A stretch of DNA of 64,000 nucleotides. It comes from Colwellia sp. (lineage in GTDB: Bacteria; Pseudomonadota; Gammaproteobacteria; Enterobacterales; Alteromonadaceae). The notes beneath the pieces are model-generated. The model did not search any database. It worked only from the letters and a program-made list of their open reading frames with translations, and was not told the DNA's origin. This document shows positions 16,732 through 25,826 of this stretch, in pieces. Every line of letters begins with the position of its first letter. The first letter of the stretch is position 1. Both the position numbers and the translations under genes were made by a program. Location: contig NZ_JABSPA010000003.1 of NCBI RefSeq assembly GCF_013214175.1, positions 124,001 through 188,000 of the forward strand, written 5' to 3'.

Positions 16732-19700
16732 ATGAAAAAACACCCATCTTTTGCTTTATTTGAACAGCAACTGGCTAAAAATATTCTCATTCTTGATGGT
16801 GCTATGGGTACCATGATCCAAGCGTACAAGTTTGAAGAGCAAGACTTCCGTGGCGACCGTTTTGCTGATTGGCATACTGATGTAAAAGGCAATAACGATA
16901 TGTTAGTGCTTACTCAGCCGGAAGTGATTAAAGCGATTCACCTTGAGTACCTTGAAGCCGGCGCTGACATTCTTGAAACCAATACCTTTAATGCTACCAC
17001 GATTGCCATGGCTGATTATGACATGGAAGAGTATAGCGCCGAGATTAATCGTGTTGCTGCACAAATTGCTCGCGCAGCTGCCGATGAATACACCAAAAAG
17101 AATCCAGACCGTCCACGTTTTGTTGCCGGTGTTTTAGGGCCAACTAACCGTACCTGTTCTATTTCTCCCGATGTAAATGACCCAGCCTTTCGTAACGTTA
17201 CCTTTGATGAATTAAAAGAAGCTTACATTGAGTCGACCTTAGCGTTAATCGAAGGTGGTAGTGATATCATTTTAATCGAAACTATTTTCGATACCTTAAA
17301 TGCTAAGGCGGCTATCTTTGCCGTTGAAACGGTATTTGAGCAATTAGATCAGCGTTTACCGGTAATGATTTCAGGTACTATTACTGATGCCTCCGGCCGT
17401 ACCTTATCAGGGCAAACTACCGAAGCATTTTACAATTCACTGCGTCATGCAAAACCGGTTTCATTTGGTCTTAACTGTGCATTAGGTCCGGTTGAACTGC
17501 GCCAATATGTTGAAGAGCTAAGCCGTATTTGTGATGTTGCTGTATCTGCTCACCCGAATGCCGGTTTACCGAACGCTTTTGGTGAATATGACTTTACCGT
17601 TGAGGACATGAATACTCATGTGCAAGAGTGGGCTTCATCAGGGTTTTTAAATATCATTGGTGGTTGTTGTGGTACTACGCCTGAGCACATTAAAGGCATG
17701 GCTGACACGGTTGCTAATATTACGCCACGTAAAGTAGAGCCGCGTGAAATTGCTTGTCGTTTGTCTGGTCTAGAAGTATTAACCATTAATGGTGATAGCT
17801 TATTTGTTAACGTTGGTGAACGTACCAATGTAACGGGTTCGGCTATGTTTAAACGTTTGATTAAAGAAGACAATTACGATCAAGCTATTGCGGTAGCCTT
17901 ACAACAGGTTGAAAACGGCGCACAAATTATTGATATCAACATGGATGAAGGCATGTTGGAGTCAAAAGACGCCATGGTACGCTTTTTAAACTTGATTGCA
18001 GGCGAGCCAGATATTGCCAAAGTGCCAATTATGATCGACTCCTCTAAATGGGACATCATTGAAGCGGGCTTAAAATGTATTCAAGGTAAAGGCATAGTTA
18101 ACTCGATCAGCTTGAAAGAAGGCGAAGAAAACTTCCGCAAACAAGCTGAATTAGTACGCCGTTATGGCGCGGCTATGATAGTGATGGCGTTTGATGAAGA
18201 AGGCCAAGCGGATACCCGTAAACGCAAATATGAAATTTGTCATCGTGCTTACCATATTTTGGTTGATGAAATTGGTTTTCCGCCGGAAGATATTATTTTC
18301 GACCCCAATATTTTTGCCGTGGCTACGGGCATTGAAGAACATAATAATTACGCGGTCGATTTTATTGAAGCGGTTGGCGATATTAAGAAAAACCTACCTT
18401 ATGCGATGATATCCGGTGGTGTTTCTAACGTATCATTCTCGTTTCGAGGTAATAACCCGGTGCGTGAAGCTATTCACGCAGTGTTTTTATATTATGCCAT
18501 TAAAAATGGCATGGACATGGGTATTGTTAACGCCGGCCAGTTAGCCATTTATTCAGATTTGCCGAAAAAATTAAAACAAGCAGTAGAAGACGTTATTAAA
18601 AATAGTGATGATGACGCTACCGAACGTTTACTTGATATTGCCCAAGAATACCATGGACAAGCGGGCGGCCAAGCTTCAAAAGCGGATTTAACTTGGCGAG
18701 AGTTGCCGATTAATGAGCGCTTGTCTTATTCATTAGTGAAAGGTATTAATGAGTTTATTGTTGCCGATACCGAAGAAGCACGCCTTGTGGCTGTTCGTCC
18801 GTTAGATGTTATCGAAGGACCGTTAATGGACGGCATGAATACCGTTGGTGATTTATTTGGCGCTGGCGAAATGTTTTTACCGCAAGTGGTGAAATCAGCG
18901 CGAGTGATGAAACAAGCGGTTGCCCATTTAAACCCATTTATTGAGGCGGCAAAAACTGAAATTAGTACCAACGGTAAAGTCTTATTAGCGACAGTAAAAG
19001 GCGATGTCCACGACATTGGTAAAAACATTGTTGGCGTAGTGCTGCAGTGTAATAACTATGAAATTATCGACCTTGGCGTAATGGTTTCTTGTGAAGATAT
19101 TTTACGGGTAGCGAAAGAAAAGAAGGTCGATATCATTGGCCTTTCAGGCTTGATCACACCATCCCTTGATGAAATGGTCCATGTTGGCAAAGAAATGAAA
19201 CGCCAAGGCTTTAACTTGCCGTTATTGATTGGCGGAGCGACAACGTCAAAAGCCCATACTGCTGTTAAAATTGAACCTCAATATGATGAACCTGTAGTTT
19301 ATGTCTCTAATGCTTCGCGCGCGGTTTCTGTGGTCAGTAAATTATTATCCAAGGAACATAAAGCAAAGTTTTTTGCTGATACTAAAGAAGAATATGAACG
19401 GGTGCGTGTGCGCCATTATAAAAAAGGTCCTCGTTCAAGCTTAATAAGTCTTGAAGCGGCTCGCGCTAATGCCACACCAATTAGTTTTGATGGCTACACC
19501 CCGAAAAAACCGAACAAGTTGGGTGTTACCGTACTTGATAATATCGATTTGAATGAAGTAAGAAAGTATATCGATTGGACACCATTTTTCATGACATGGC
19601 AGATGTCGGGCAAGTATCCGCTAATTTTAAAACACGAAGTGATTGGTGTTGAAGCAACAAGCTTATTTAATGATGCTAACGCTATGCTTGATGACGTTAT

Positions 19701-20424
19701 CAACAATAAAAAAATATCTGCTAGAGCGGTATTTGGTTTGTTTCCTGCGAACAGAAATCAAGATGATATACAGCTATACACTGATGAAAGTCGCCAGGAA
19801 AAATTAATGAGACTTCATCAATTACGTCAGCAAAGTAAAAAACCGGCAGGGCAGTTTAACCGCTGTCTAGCGGATTATGTTGCCCCAATTGATAGCGGTA
19901 TTGACGATTATATTGGCGCATTTGCGGTGTCAGCAGGTTTTGGTGTTGAAGATTTAGTGAAAGTCTTTGATGCTGATCACGATGCCTATAACTCAATACT
20001 ATTAAAAGCGGTGGCGGATAGATTAGCCGAAGCCAGTGCTGAATATTTACATGAAAAAGTGCGTAAAGAATACTGGGGTTACGCCCCTGATGAAAGCCTA
20101 GGTAATGATGATCTTATCAGAGAAAACTATCAAGGTATTCGTCCTGCGCCAGGTTACCCTGCTTGTCCTGAACATACCGAGAAAGGTTTATTGTGGGAAC
20201 TACTCAATGTTAAAGAGAACATTGATATGGACTTAACCTCAAGTTACGCCATGTGGCCAGGTGCTGCGGTAAGTGGTTGGTACTTCTCTCACCCTGAGTC
20301 TAAGTATTTTGCTGTGGCAAAGCTGGCTAAAGATCAGGTTCTTGATTACGCTGCTCGTAAAGGCATGACCATAGAGCAAGCCGAACGTTGGTTGTCAGCA
20401 AACTTGGACTATGAGCCGGAGTAA
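16732..20424 (+). CDS. metH: Cobalamin-dependent methionine synthase
   Basis: 1230 residues, full length with all four modules. The homocysteine domain (1-330) has zinc cysteines in LNCALGP and GGCCGTT. The methyltetrahydrofolate domain opens [13 protein letters not shown]. The cobalamin domain has GDVHDIGKN, with His760 as the lower cobalt ligand. The C-terminal reactivation domain has [11 protein letters not shown]. It transfers the methyl group of 5-methyl-THF to homocysteine. No cobalamin riboswitch was seen in the short gap after metA, so it may be read through from the MetJ-controlled promoter. Confidence 0.98.
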   Translation: MKKHPSFALFEQQLAKNILILDGAMGTMIQAYKFEEQDFRGDRFADWHTDVKGNNDMLVLTQPEVIKAIHLEYLEAGADILETNTFNATTIAMADYDMEEYSAEINRVAAQIARAAADEYTKKNPDRPRFVAGVLGPTNRTCSISPDVNDPAFRNVTFDELKEAYIESTLALIEGGSDIILIETIFDTLNAKAAIFAVETVFEQLDQRLPVMISGTITDASGRTLSGQTTEAFYNSLRHAKPVSFGLNCALGPVELRQYVEELSRICDVAVSAHPNAGLPNAFGEYDFTVEDMNTHVQEWASSGFLNIIGGCCGTTPEHIKGMADTVANITPRKVEPREIACRLSGLEVLTINGDSLFVNVGERTNVTGSAMFKRLIKEDNYDQAIAVALQQVENGAQIIDINMDEGMLESKDAMVRFLNLIAGEPDIAKVPIMIDSSKWDIIEAGLKCIQGKGIVNSISLKEGEENFRKQAELVRRYGAAMIVMAFDEEGQADTRKRKYEICHRAYHILVDEIGFPPEDIIFDPNIFAVATGIEEHNNYAVDFIEAVGDIKKNLPYAMISGGVSNVSFSFRGNNPVREAIHAVFLYYAIKNGMDMGIVNAGQLAIYSDLPKKLKQAVEDVIKNSDDDATERLLDIAQEYHGQAGGQASKADLTWRELPINERLSYSLVKGINEFIVADTEEARLVAVRPLDVIEGPLMDGMNTVGDLFGAGEMFLPQVVKSARVMKQAVAHLNPFIEAAKTEISTNGKVLLATVKGDVHDIGKNIVGVVLQCNNYEIIDLGVMVSCEDILRVAKEKKVDIIGLSGLITPSLDEMVHVGKEMKRQGFNLPLLIGGATTSKAHTAVKIEPQYDEPVVYVSNASRAVSVVSKLLSKEHKAKFFADTKEEYERVRVRHYKKGPRSSLISLEAARANATPISFDGYTPKKPNKLGVTVLDNIDLNEVRKYIDWTPFFMTWQMSGKYPLILKHEVIGVEATSLFNDANAMLDDVINNKKISARAVFGLFPANRNQDDIQLYTDESRQEKLMRLHQLRQQSKKPAGQFNRCLADYVAPIDSGIDDYIGAFAVSAGFGVEDLVKVFDADHDAYNSILLKAVADRLAEASAEYLHEKVRKEYWGYAPDESLGNDDLIRENYQGIRPAPGYPACPEHTEKGLLWELLNVKENIDMDLTSSYAMWPGAAVSGWYFSHPESKYFAVAKLAKDQVLDYAARKGMTIEQAERWLSANLDYEPE

Positions 20425-20593
20425 ATTAACCTGAGCAAGCGAAATGTCATGTAGCATGGATGCTATTAACACAAACGGATCCCATGTTCACTTCCTGTAC
20501 GTAAGTCCAAAGAGCTGGATCTTCGACTAGACACTTCGAAGATGACGACTAGCGTTAAATGCCAAAGCCGTCTGTATAAACATAATGAACAAT

Positions 20594-20624
20594 AAAAAAG
20601 GCTGCATCCTGATGCAGCCTTTTC
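20594..20624. terminator. Bidirectional terminator between metH and hpf
   Basis: AAAAAGGCTGCATC and GATGCAGCCTTTT pair perfectly around a two-base centre. The 170 bases between metH and this hairpin hold no recognisable gene. Confidence 0.88.
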
Positions 20625-20707
20625 GTTTTCTCGTTAACTGGTAAATTTAAGTTTTACTGGTAATTGCTTAACCTTAGATTTAGCTTATTACCAGTACTTC
20701 ACTAGCC

Positions 20708-21046
20708 TTATGGGGCTGCTTGGAATAAGTCTGTTTGTTGAACAACAAACTTATTATTGAATTTTGCTGATAATACACCTTTACGATGTGCGAGCGCTGA
20801 TTGTAGTTTTTTTGCTACCTTAGCAATAGCTACATATAATTGCTTGTCAGAAGCATTTACTGTTACTTTTTCACCTTCATACAGAGTGGTGACTTCAAGT
20901 TTTTGTAAATGCGGCTCTACGGTAATAGTCGAGTTTAGCGTCATGATTGACGGATAATGCTTAGAGATTTTCGCAAACTTATTTTCGATAGATTGCTTGA
21001 TACCTTCAGTAATTTCAACGTGGTGTCCAGAAATTTTAATCTTCAT
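20708..21046 (-). CDS. raiA: Ribosome hibernation-promoting factor, HPF/YfiA family
   Basis: 112 residues with the family opening MKIKISGHHVEITEGIK and the KLEVTTLYEGEKVTVNAS segment. The length is close to RaiA/YfiA rather than to the 95-residue short HPF. The protein binds in the 30S decoding centre and inactivates ribosomes in cold shock or stationary phase. It has a good ribosome-binding site (GAGG, 9 bases before the ATG). Whether it acts as RaiA or HPF cannot be decided here. Confidence 0.85.
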   Translation of the reverse strand: MKIKISGHHVEITEGIKQSIENKFAKISKHYPSIMTLNSTITVEPHLQKLEVTTLYEGEKVTVNASDKQLYVAIAKVAKKLQSALAHRKGVLSAKFNNKFVVQQTDLFQAAP

Positions 21047-21181
21047 AGTCTTGCCTCTTTTGTTATCTTAATCTTTGTCTTCATCTTCATAATCCTCCTT
21101 CAGCGATAAAAATGCAATAGAAAAAACAGGCTTAATTGCAATTAAATGTAATCAAGATTTATGCCGTTTTTAAGTAAAAAA

Positions 21182-21211
21182 AACGGCAAGTAATCTAGAT
21201 TACTTGCCGTT
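21182..21211 (-). terminator. Terminator of the dipeptidyl peptidase gene
   Basis: A perfect 15+15 base palindrome with arms beginning AACGGCAAGTAATCT. On the minus strand it is followed by eight T. Confidence 0.88.
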
Positions 21212-21313
21212 ATTTTCTTAACATTTACCATTCAAGGTGAACTGCCTAAAGCTTATAAACTCACCTCGAATTGCCAATGTTAAGACTTTTACTGAGGCAA
21301 AAAGATAAAGGGT

Positions 21314-23614
21314 TTATTTAAAATGCCTATCAAAGAAGTCCATGATAGTGCTGTTTAAATGCACTTTCACTTTTTTACCACGCATACTATGTTTGCTGCC
21401 AGGGTAGGTCATTAATTCAAATAACTTGCCTTCATCTTGCAAGCTTTTAATTAATTTAGTGGTATTGGTAAATAAAACGTTATCATCAGCCATGCCATGA
21501 TAAACCATCAGTGGACCACTTAAGCCTGAAACATATGGAAACACACTGCTTTGTTGATAACCGGCTGCATTCACTTTAGGGTGATTTAAATAACGTTCAG
21601 TATAATGGGTGTCATAAAGCATCCAATCGGTCACCGGTGCGCCACTAACCCCTGCTTTGAAATAATCACCCGCTTTAAACATAGTCATTAACGCCATATA
21701 GCCACCGTATGAATGACCAAAGATGCCAATACGTTCCTTATCAACATAAGGCAGGCTATGTAAATATTTAACGCCAGATATTTGATCGGCTACTTCTACT
21801 TGGCCAAGAGTCTCATAAATCGGAAATTCAAAAGCAGTGCCGCGGTAGTTAGAGCCACGATTATCTAGCTGATAAACAATATAACCTTGTTGTAGCATGT
21901 ACTGAGTCATATCAGCGCCTTGCCATGAATTAGTCACACGTTGAGCGTGAGGACCACCATAAACCCTAACAATAACTGGGTATTTTTTACCGGGTTGCAT
22001 GTTTTTCGGTTTATATAGTTTGTAAAACAAGTCTGCTTGGCCGTCATCCGATTTTAGTGAGCCAAATTCAGGCATAACTAAATCATCATAATAAGGAGCA
22101 ACAGGGTGTGCAGTGGTTACCTTATTTTCAGCTAACCAAGTAACATGTTCACCATTGGCTAAGTGTAAACTTACTTGTTTAGGGGTCTTAGTGTTAGAGA
22201 AACTATCAATATAACTGTCACTGGTAGCACTAAAGTTGATGTTATGAAAACCATTTCGCTTGCTAATACGCTGTACATGTTCAGGTGTCTTACCTGTCAT
22301 TGGTACCTTGTACAAGTGACGTTCAAGTGGTGTATCAGCACGACCGGTAAAGTAAAGCCAACCGTTTTTTTCATCAACACGGGTTAGTGAGTCGACTACC
22401 CATTCACCCTTGGTTAATTGTGAAATAAGCTGACCCTTTAGATTGTAATGATAAAGGTGTTTGTATCCATCACGCTCAGATGCCCAAATAAAGCTGTTAT
22501 TATCTTTTAAGAAAGTTAAATCTTTATGTAAATTAATCCAATGCGTCGACGTTTCTGTTAACAAGGTTTTTTGGCGACGTTTTTTCAAGTCGTAGGTTTT
22601 TAATGTTAAGGTTTTTTGATCGCGACTTTGTAATTGGTAAGAGAGTTTTTTACTATCATTTAGCCATTTTACTCTTGGGATATAAATGTCTTGATTATCA
22701 CCAAGATCAACAAAGCGAATTTTCTTAGCTTGAATATCGGTAACCGCTAATTGAATATGAACATTATTGGTACCGGTTGCTGGGTAACGTTGTTCAATTA
22801 ATTCAATTTTCTCAGCGTATATTTCATTGCGAATAACCGTTTGTACTGGTGTTTCGTCGACACGTAAAAATGCAATGTGCTTCTCATTGGGTGACCACCA
22901 ATAGCCGGTCATTCGAGACATTTCTTCTTGAGCAACAAATTCACTCATACCATTTTTAATAGCACCAGCACCGTCTATGGTTAGTTGACGCTCTTCACCT
23001 GAGGCAATATTTAGTACATAAATATTTTGCTCACGAATATAAGAAACAAAGTTACCTTTTGGCGAAAATTTAACATCGGTTTCAAAACCTGCCGTTTCGG
23101 TTAAACGTTTAGCCGTTTTACTTGCTAGATGGTAGTAATAAATATCACCATTTAGCGGGAATAATAACGCGCTACCATCTTGAGAAAATTGGTATTCCAT
23201 AATGCCAACACCATAAATGCGCTGGCGTTCACGACGCGCTTTCTCTTCATCTGATAAATTCTCAGGACCACTAAATAGTGATTGAGAATCTACCAGCAGT
23301 TTATTTTCTTTACTTGCTAGGTTGTACTCCCATAAATCGTATCTGTGCAAGTCTTCAGCTTTACCTTGCAGATAGGTAACACGCGTACCATCAGGGGAGA
23401 ATTTAAGTGATTTGGGAGTTTGACCATTTAGAGAAGGCGAACTATAAATGCGCTCAATGGTTAATTGTTCAGTGCTTGTTGCGGCAGCTGGCGCTTGCAT
23501 ATTTTTATCAACGAGGCCTTTAGCCGTTGCGCTGTCATTATTTGCATGGACACTTAGCGGTAAGGCTAATGAGCAAGCAATAGTAATAAGTGCTTTTTTA
23601 ACAGTAAATTTCAT
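21314..23614 (-). CDS. Dipeptidyl peptidase IV (S9B family), exported
   Basis: 766 residues with a signal peptide (LITIACSLALPLSVHA). An eight-bladed propeller region of Tyr/Trp-rich repeats is followed by an alpha/beta-hydrolase domain with the nucleophile motif GHSYGGY, the aspartate in HGMADDNVLF and the histidine in GSKHSM. The glutamate pair that binds the substrate amino end is in VAQEEMSR. It removes X-Pro dipeptides from peptides, most likely in the periplasm, and fits protein-scavenging marine bacteria. A cloverleaf-like repeat element lies upstream. Confidence 0.93.
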   Translation of the reverse strand: MKFTVKKALITIACSLALPLSVHANNDSATAKGLVDKNMQAPAAATSTEQLTIERIYSSPSLNGQTPKSLKFSPDGTRVTYLQGKAEDLHRYDLWEYNLASKENKLLVDSQSLFSGPENLSDEEKARRERQRIYGVGIMEYQFSQDGSALLFPLNGDIYYYHLASKTAKRLTETAGFETDVKFSPKGNFVSYIREQNIYVLNIASGEERQLTIDGAGAIKNGMSEFVAQEEMSRMTGYWWSPNEKHIAFLRVDETPVQTVIRNEIYAEKIELIEQRYPATGTNNVHIQLAVTDIQAKKIRFVDLGDNQDIYIPRVKWLNDSKKLSYQLQSRDQKTLTLKTYDLKKRRQKTLLTETSTHWINLHKDLTFLKDNNSFIWASERDGYKHLYHYNLKGQLISQLTKGEWVVDSLTRVDEKNGWLYFTGRADTPLERHLYKVPMTGKTPEHVQRISKRNGFHNINFSATSDSYIDSFSNTKTPKQVSLHLANGEHVTWLAENKVTTAHPVAPYYDDLVMPEFGSLKSDDGQADLFYKLYKPKNMQPGKKYPVIVRVYGGPHAQRVTNSWQGADMTQYMLQQGYIVYQLDNRGSNYRGTAFEFPIYETLGQVEVADQISGVKYLHSLPYVDKERIGIFGHSYGGYMALMTMFKAGDYFKAGVSGAPVTDWMLYDTHYTERYLNHPKVNAAGYQQSSVFPYVSGLSGPLMVYHGMADDNVLFTNTTKLIKSLQDEGKLFELMTYPGSKHSMRGKKVKVHLNSTIMDFFDRHFK

Positions 23615-23770
23615 AGCAAAGTTATCTAATTAAGTAATGTAAATGGGTAATTGTGTGCCTTGTACCTATGACTTCCTTGCCAACACTTTTTCTGTTCAGT
23701 ATTTGTTTGCTCAGCACTTTAACAAACACGGGTTTGTTAAACTAGCATTGTGCTGAAAAAGACCACGTTA

Positions 23771-24036
23771 TATACACAAGCGACCTCAATATGCAGGATT
23801 CAGCTGGAATTAGAAACGTCTTTAGGCAAGGCATTGATTGAAGAGAATAGTTATTCTATTGTCGAAACCAATAACGATGGATAAAGCGTTTCTAAGCCAG
23901 CCTCTCTGGGACGTCTGAGCAAATCATGCTCATCGTTGAATATTTGATTAAGGGAACAACCATTAATGAAATACAGGCCTTGATCATGAATCGCTCAGGC
24001 GTCCTGAAACGAGCATGTTGAGGTCGCTTGGGTATA
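23771..24036. repeat. Cloverleaf-like palindromic element, copy 1
   Basis: 266 bases between the dipeptidyl peptidase and radA genes. The ends TATACACAAGCGACCTCAA and its complement (24018-24036) pair with one mismatch. Two inner stems are seen: AGAAACGTCTTTA (23812-23824) with TAAAGCGTTTCT (23882-23893), and GACGTCTGAGC (23910-23920) with GCTCAGGCGTC (23993-24003). No reading frame of note. It is inverted relative to copy 3 at 46910. Confidence 0.85.
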
Positions 24037-24117
24037 GAGGGGATTGTCTTTGAAAATGCTGCTTATGTCAGTTAAATTTCACAAAAGCAGCTTTGTACGT
24101 AGATATATAGGCGGTGG

Positions 24118-25506
24118 TTATTTTATTAATTCAATCAATTCATGAATGGTTTTAACTGCGTGTATATTGGCACCTAAACCTTCCATGGATTTATGATAAT
24201 TACGATAAGGAATATATATTTCGGTGAAACCATGCTGAGCGGCTTCTTTTACACGAGGTACACCACTGTCTATCGGCCTAACATCACCGTTTAAACTTAA
24301 TTCGCCCATAATGCAGGTATTTCTAGGGATAACAAAGTCGTTCAGGCTACTTAGCAGTGCTGATACCAAGGCAAGATCTATACAGGTTTCAGTCTCGTCG
24401 ATTCTTAAGCCACCAACAATATTAAAAAAGGTGTCGTGAAATATCTTGGTTTTGGTGTGCTTGCGTAATATGCCCGTTAACATCTTTATTCGGTTCATGT
24501 TCAAGCCAACACAAACTCGCTGGGGAAACTCTGCCTCGGTTTCAGTGGTTAAACATTGAATTTCTAATAGTAGGTTGCGGTTACCTTTACGAATACAGGT
24601 AATAGTTGAGCCGGGCGATTCAGTGCTAGAGCCGGAGAGAAATATTTCACTGGGATTATCAACACTGAGCATACCGCGTTCACACATTCTGAAAATACCG
24701 ACTGTGTCGATATCGCCAAAACGGTTTTTATTGGCTCTTAAGGTACGAATTTGTCCGTCATTGGTATCGATGTGCAACAGCGCATCCACTATATGTACTA
24801 GGGTTTGTGGACCAGCAATTTCATTGTTTTTATTGACGTGGGCAATAATAAACATGGTGACATTGTTTTGTTTACAGTACTGGGTTAGTGCTTGCGCGCT
24901 ACTTTTTACTTGCGAGGGAGAGCCTGGGCTGCCATTAGCATTTTCAGTCACTACCGCTTGAATAGAGTCAATAACGGCAAATTTAATTTTGTTGCTGTCT
25001 AATTCATCGATGATTGACTCAACACTGGTCTCAGCCAATAGGTACAAGTTATCTTCGTCGTAGTCTAGCTTTAATCTGTGCACACGGTTCTTAAACTGAG
25101 AAAGTGACTCCTCGGCAGTACAATAGAGCGAGGCGGTAGTTTTTGACATTCTAGCGACCAGATCTGATAGTAAGGTCGTTTTACCTGCGCCAGGATCGCC
25201 AGAAATAATATTTACCGAGCCGCGAGTGACACCACCGCTTAAAACACGATCGAGTTCACCTATACCGGTTAATCTTTTTTCGGCATCCGTAGCTTCTATC
25301 TCGTTAATTTTTTTAGAGCCGCCACCTATTAAGCCGGCATAGCCCGCTGTTTTTGCTGTCCGGGTGACAGTATTTTTACTGGCCGTTTTAGAGATTCTCA
25401 CTTCAGCCAAGGTATTCCAAGCACCGCAACGACATTGTCCTTGCCAGCGAGTGAAGTTCATGCCGCAATCGGTACATACAAATTCGATTTTTGCTGCTTT
25501 TGCCAT
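24118..25506 (-). CDS. radA: RadA-like DNA repair ATPase
   Basis: 462 residues. Domain order is as in RadA: N-terminal four-cysteine zinc motif (CTDCG and CRCG, about 11-28), RecA-type ATPase with Walker A GDPGAGKTT, the RadA-specific KNRFG motif (about 259-263), and a Lon-like C-terminal domain (NIVGGLRI, GELSLNGDVRP). RadA helps branch migration in recombination. Several positions depart from the usual sequence (GDPGIGKST, and the segment around ITCIRKGNRN), so this may be a divergent paralogue. It is also not next to serB as in Escherichia coli. Confidence 0.85.
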   Translation of the reverse strand: MAKAAKIEFVCTDCGMNFTRWQGQCRCGAWNTLAEVRISKTASKNTVTRTAKTAGYAGLIGGGSKKINEIEATDAEKRLTGIGELDRVLSGGVTRGSVNIISGDPGAGKTTLLSDLVARMSKTTASLYCTAEESLSQFKNRVHRLKLDYDEDNLYLLAETSVESIIDELDSNKIKFAVIDSIQAVVTENANGSPGSPSQVKSSAQALTQYCKQNNVTMFIIAHVNKNNEIAGPQTLVHIVDALLHIDTNDGQIRTLRANKNRFGDIDTVGIFRMCERGMLSVDNPSEIFLSGSSTESPGSTITCIRKGNRNLLLEIQCLTTETEAEFPQRVCVGLNMNRIKMLTGILRKHTKTKIFHDTFFNIVGGLRIDETETCIDLALVSALLSSLNDFVIPRNTCIMGELSLNGDVRPIDSGVPRVKEAAQHGFTEIYIPYRNYHKSMEGLGANIHAVKTIHELIELIK

Positions 25507-25826
25507 CTAGATTATACCTACCTTTAAAAGATAAAATGATTGTAATAAGGATCTGTCATTGCAGATGTATTATCTTGTTTCGATTAGTTGTGACCTTGTC
25601 GAAGCAACACGATACGATGAAACAAGTGACTTTGCGCGACTAGCCTACTTGAGAGGCATAGAAATTGCTTGGTTTATCTTGATAAAGTCGGTTAGATTAT
25701 AATGATTTTGATTTTTTTGTCTAAGCTAAAAAGAGTAATACAGGTTGTTAGCCCGCAATAAGGCTAAGTATAGCGATTAAAACAGTGATTAAAGCAGCGA
25801 GTAAACGAGAAGTTAATAATAAAACT

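Noticed and set aside
20425..20593. Small imperfect hairpins after metH (around GTAGCATGGATGCTAT)
   Set aside because: A loose resemblance to the nested hairpins of element copy 3 was noted, but the match is too short to support a repeat call.
23771..24036. Palindromic element considered as an insertion sequence
   Set aside because: Too short for a transposase and without any long frame. It fits a structured non-autonomous repeat better.
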